DNA of 64,000 bases. Origin: Corbicula japonica (taxonomy: Eukaryota > Mollusca > Bivalvia > Venerida > Cyrenidae). The translations under genes and the position numbers were made by a program. The stretch is taken from assembly GCA_038501625.1 (NCBI GenBank), contig JAZAYU010000008.1, positions 9,548,938 through 9,612,937 of the forward strand, written 5' to 3'. Below are positions 53,501-59,500 of the stretch, one piece after another. The notes beneath the pieces are model-generated. The model saw nothing but the letters and a program-made list of their open reading frames with translations, was not told where the DNA came from and ran no database searches. How positions within the stretch are numbered: position 1 is the first letter of the stretch; every line of letters starts with the position of its first letter.

Positions 53501-56500
53501 CCGTATTCAGATTCGAAAAAGGAACTGAAGTTTCTGTACAGATTTCATACACACATTATAAATCATTGTTGAAGTTATCTCCCCCTTGTTCATAACAACG
53601 GGTTTTATCTAGAAACTGTTCTGAGAAAACAAACAATCAACTACATTTCATTATATTTGCCAGTTCCTTATTCGCTCGAATAAGGAAACGGGAACTGGTT
53701 CCTTATTCCTTATTCAGATTCGAATAAGGAAACGGGAACTGGTTCCTTATTCCTTATTCAGATTCGAAAAAGGAACTGAACTTTTGTACAGATTTCATAC
53801 ACACATTATCAATCATTGTTGAAGTTATCTCCCCCTGGTTCATAACAACAGGTTTTATCTAGAAAGGGTTCGGAGAAAACAAACAATCCACTACATTTCA
53901 TTATATTTGCCAGTTCCTTATTCGCTCGAATAAGGAAACGGGAACTGGTTCCTTATTCCTTATTCGCTCGAATAAGGAAACGGGAACTGGTTCCTTATTC
54001 CTTATTCAGATTCGAAAAAGGAACTGAAGTTTTTGTACAGATTTCCTACACACATTATAATTCATTGTTGAAGTTATCTCCCACTGGTTCATAACAACGG
54101 GTTTTATCTAGAAACTGTTCGGCGAAAACAAACAAACAACTACATTTCATTATATTTGCCAGTTCCTTATTCGCTCGAATAAGGAAACGGGAACAGGTTC
54201 CTTATTCCTTATTCAGATTTGAAAAAGGAACTGAAGTTTTTTTGTACAGATTTCTTACACACATTTTCAATCATTGTTGAAGTTATCTCCCCCTTGTTCA
54301 TAACAACGGGTTTTATCTAGAAACTGTCCGGAAGAAAAACAATCAACTGCATTTCATGATATTTGCCAGTTCCTTTTTCGCTCGAATAAGGAAACGGGAA
54401 CTGGTTCCTTATTCCTTATTCGCTCGAATAAGGAAACGGGAACTGGTTCCTTATTCCTTATTCAGATTCGAAAAAGGAACTGAAGTTTTTGTACAGATTT
54501 CATACACACATTACAAATTATTGTTGAAGTTATCTCCCCCTGGTTCATAACATAGGGTTTTATCTAGAAACTCTTGGGAAAAAACAAACAATCAACTGCA
54601 TTTCATTATATTTGCCAGTTCCTTATTCGCTCGAATAAGGAAACGGGAACTGGTTCCTTATTCCTTATTCAGATTCGAATAACGAAACGGGAACTGGTTC
54701 CTTATTCCTTATTCAGATTCGAATAAGGAAACGGGAACTGGTACCTTATTCCTTATTCAGATTCGAATAAGGAAACGGGAACTGGTTCCTTATTCCTTAT
54801 TCAGATTCGAAAAAGGAACTGAAGTTTTTGTACAGATTTCATACACACATTATCAATCATTGTTGAAATTATCTCGCCCTTGTTCATAACAACGGGTTAT
54901 ATCTAGAAACTGTTTTGAGAAAACAAACAATCAACTACATTTCATTATATTTGCCAGTTCCTTATTCGCACGAATAAGGAAACGGGAACTGGTTCCTTAT
55001 TCCTTATTCAGATTCGAATAAGGAAACGGGAACTGGTTCCTTATTCCTTATTCAGATTCGAAAAAGGAACTGAAGTTTTTGTACAGATTTCATACACACA
55101 TTATCAATCATTGTTGACGTTATCTCCCCCTTGTTCAAAACAACGGGTTTTATCTCGAAACTGCTCATAGAAAACAAATATTCACCTACATTTCAATATA
55201 TTTGCCAGATCCTTATTCGCTCGAATAAGGAAACGGGAACTGGTTCCTTATTCCTTATTCAGATTTGAATAAGGAAACGGGAACTGGTTCCTTATTCCTT
55301 ATTCAGATTCGAAAAAGGAACTGAAGTTTTTGTACAGATTTCATACACACATTATCAACCATCGTTGAAGTTATCTCCCCCTTGTTCATAACAACGGGTT
55401 TTATCTAGAAACTGTGCGGAGAAAACAAACAACCAACTGCATTTCATTATATTTGCCAGTTCCTTATTCGCTCGAATAAGGAAACGGGAACTGGTTCCTT
55501 ATTCCTTATTCAGATTCGAATAAGGAAACGGGAACTGGTTCCTTATTCCTTATTCAGATTCGAAAAAGGAAATGAAGTTTTCGTACAGATTTCATACACA
55601 CATTATCAATCATTGTTGAAGTTATCTCCCCCTGGTTCATAACAACGGGTTGTATATAGAAACTGTTCGGAGAAAACAAACAATCAACTACATTTCATTA
55701 TATTTTCAAGTTCCTTATTCGCTCGAATAAGGAAACGGGAACTGGTTCCTTATTCCTTATTCAGATTCGAATAAGGAAACGGGAACTGGTTCCTTATTCC
55801 TTATTCAGATTTGAAAAAGGAACTGAAGTTTTTGTACAGATTTCTTACACACATTTTCAACCATTGTTGAAGTTATCTCCCCCTTGTTCGTAACAACGGG
55901 TTTTATCTAGGAACTGTCCGGAAAAAAAAACAATCAACTGCATTTCATGATATTTGCCAGTTCCTTATTCGCTCGAATAAGGAAACGGGAACTGGTTCCT
56001 TATTCCTTATTCGCTCGAATAAGGAAACGGGAACTGGTTCCTTATTCATTATTCAGATTCGAAAAAGGAACTGAAGTTTTTGTACAGATTTCATACAGAC
56101 ATTATAAATCATTGTTGAAGTTATCTCCCCCTGGTTCATAACAAAGGGTTTTATCTAGAAACTCTCCGGAGAAAACAAACAATCAACTGCATTTCATTAT
56201 ATTTGCCAGTTCCTTATTCGCTCGAATAAGGAAACGGGAACTGGTTCCTTATTCCTTATTCAGATTCGAATAAGGAAACGGGAACTGGTTCCTTATTCCT
56301 TATTCAGATTCGAAAAAGGGACTGAACTTTTTGTACAGATTTCATACACACATTATAAATCATTGTTGAAGTTATCTCCCCCTGGTTCATAACAACGGGT
56401 TTTATCTAGAAACTCTTCGGAGAAAACAAACATTCAAATGCCTTTCATGATATTTGCCAGTTCCTTATTCGCTCGAATAAGGAAACGGGAACTGGTTCCT

Positions 56501-59500
56501 TATTCTTTATTCGCTCGAATAAGGAAACGGGAACTGGTTCCTTATTCCTTATTCAGATTCAAAAAAGGAACTGAAGTTTTTGTACAGATTTCCTACACAC
56601 ATTATAATTCATTGTTGAAGTTATCTCCCCCTGGTTCAAAACAACGGGTTTTATCTAGAAACTGCTCGTAGAAAACAAATATTCACCTACATTTCATTAT
56701 ATTTGCCAGTTCCTTATTCGCTCGAATAAGGAAACGGGAACTGGTTCCTTATTCCTTATTCAGATTCGAATAAGGAAACGGGAACTGGTTCCTTATTCCT
56801 TATTCAGATTCGAAAAAGGAACTGATGTTTTTGTGCAGATTTCATACACACATGATAAATCATTGCTTAAGTTATCTCCCCCTGGTTCATAACAACGGGT
56901 TTTATCTAGAAAGGGTTCGGAGAAAACAAACAATCCACTACATTTCATTATATTTGCCAGTTCCTTATTCGCTCGAATAAGGAAACGGGAACTGGTTCCT
57001 TATTCAGATTCGAATAAGGAAACGGGAACTGGTTCCTTATTCCGTATTGAGATTCGAAAAAGGAACTGAAGTTTTTGTACAGATTTCATACACACATTAT
57101 CAATCATTGTTGAAGTTATCTCCCGCTGGTTCATAACAACGGGTTTTATATAGAAACTGTTCGGAGAAAGCAAACAATCAACTACATTTCATTATATTTG
57201 CCAGTTCCTTATTCGCTCGAATAAGGAAACGGGAACTGGTTCCTTATTCCTTATTAAGATTCGAATAAGGAAACGGGAACTGGTTCCTTATTCCTTATTC
57301 AGATTTGAAAAAGGAACTGAAGTTTTTGTACAGATTTCTTACACACATTTTCAATCATTGTTGAAGTTATCTCCCCCTTGTTCATAACAACGGGTTTTAT
57401 CTAGAAACTGTCCAGAGAAAACAAACAATCAACTGCATTTCATTATTTTTGCCAGTTCCTTATTCGCTCGAATAAGGAAACGGGAACTGGTTCCTTATTC
57501 CTTATTCGCTTGAATAAGGAAACGGGAACTGGTTCCTTATTCGTTATTCAGATTCGAAAAAGGAACTGAAGTTTTTGTACAGATTTCCTACACACATTAT
57601 AATTCATTGTTGAAGTTATCTCCCCCTGGTTCAAAACAACGGGTTTTATCTAGAAACTGCTCGTAGAAAACAAATATTCACCTACATTTCATTTCATTTG
57701 CCAGTTCCTTATTCGCTCGAATAAGGAAACGGGAACTGGTTCCTTATTCCTTATTCAGATTCGAATAAGGAAACGGGAACTGGTTCCTTATTCCTTATTC
57801 AGATTCGAATAAGGAAACGGGAACTGGTTCCTTATTCCTTATTCAGATTCGAATAAGGAAACGGGAACTGGTTCCTTATTCCTTATTCAGATTCGAAAAA
57901 GGAACTGAAGTTTTTGTACAGATTTCATACACACATTATCAATCATTGTTAAAGTTATCTCCCCCTTGTTCATAACATCGGGTTTTATCTCGAAACTGTT
58001 CGGAGAAAACAAACAATCAACGACATTTCATTATATTTGCCAGTTCCTTATTCGCTCGAATAAGGAAAAGGGAACTGGTTCCTTATTCCTTATTCCGATT
58101 CGAATAAGGAAACGGGAACTGGTTCCTTATTCCTTATTCAGATTCGAGAAAGGAACTGAAGTTTTTGTACAAATTCATACACATATTATCAATCATTGTT
58201 AAAGTTATCTCCCCCTTGTTCAAAACAACGGGTTTTATCTAGAAACTGTTCTGAGAAAACAAATATTCACCTACATTTCATAATATTTGCCAGTTCCTTA
58301 TTCGCTCGAATAAGGAAACGGGAACTGGTTCCTTATTCCTTATTCAGATTCGAAAAAGGAACTGAAGTTTTTGTACAGATTTCATACATACATTATAAAT
58401 CATTGTTAAAGTTATCTCCCCCTTGTTCATAACAACGGGTTTTATCTAGAAACTGTTCGGAGAAAACAAACAATCAACTACATTTCATTATATTTGCCAG
58501 TTCCTTATTCGCTCGAATAAGGAAACGGGAACTGGTTCCTTATTCCTTATTCAGATTCGAATAAGGAAACGGGAACTGGTTCCTTATTCCTTATTCAGAT
58601 TCGAAAAAGGAACTGAAGTTTTTGTACAGATTTCATACACACATTATCAATCATTGTTAAAGTTATCTCCCCCTTGTTTATAACAACGGGTTTTATCTCG
58701 AAACTGTTCGGAGAAAACAAACAATCGATTACATTTGATTATATTTGCAAGTTCCTTATTCGCTCGAATAAGGAAACGGGAACTGGTTCCTTATTCCTTA
58801 TTGAGATACGAATAAGGAAACGGGAACTGGTTCCTTATTCCTTATTCACATTCGAAAAAGGAGATTCTGGAGAATTCTTGGAAAAAGTAAATGTTTACTA
58901 TACATACATTCGTTTTTTTCGCGCTAGGAGAAAAGCGCGAATTTAAGACTCGGCGGAATTGCACCATGTTTTATTATTTCTAGAAATATATAATAGCGCG
59001 AATGTATGCCCGTTCACAATAATCACTTGTGGATTTTGAGCGAAAAAGGAAACGGGAAACAGGAACCAACTTAACGGTGAAAAAGGAATAAGGAACCGGG
59101 AAACGGGAACTGTATGTATCAGTTCCCTATTCCTTTTTCGAAAAAGGAAAAAGGAAACGGGAAACAGGAACCAACTTAACGGTGAAAAAGGAATAAGGAA
59201 CCGGGAAACGGGAACTGTATGTATCAGTTCCCTATTCCTTTTTCGAAAAAGGAAAAAGGAAACGGGAAACAGGAACCAACTTAACGCTGAAAAAGGAATA
59301 AGGAACCGGGAAACGGGAACTAACTTTATATTCATGCTCGATTTTAGTGTGGTTTTGACAAAATATTGCCATTAAAAATTGTTCAAAGCATTAAAATATA
59401 TTGTTTTTCTAATAAAGCTTTATAAAGTTGTTTTTCCAAAACACGAAATAAGTTTAATGATGACATGGTGGATTTAATTGTAAGAATCTAGGTTATCAAC

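Larger units (their letters stand above)
45603..59335. mobile_element. 13.7-kb foldback-like element with 9-bp target duplication
   Basis: The first ~40 bases (atgaatataaagttagttcc onward) and the last ~40 are perfect reverse complements. GCTCGATTT stands directly outside both ends (45594-45602, 59336-59344). The arms consist of tandem arrays in opposite orientation (about 3.8 kb left, 6.3 kb right). The middle, 49410-53050, holds a MITE and a LINE fragment but no recognised transposase. Long tandem-repeat TIRs with 9-bp duplications are known from Foldback/Mutator-type elements. The family name here is inference. It lies wholly in intron 16. Confidence 0.85.

Noticed and set aside
53401..58946. 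Many + frames of 60-90 codons repeating RKRELVPYSLF
   Set aside because: They are translations of the tandem array and recur with each unit; both strands are open equally.
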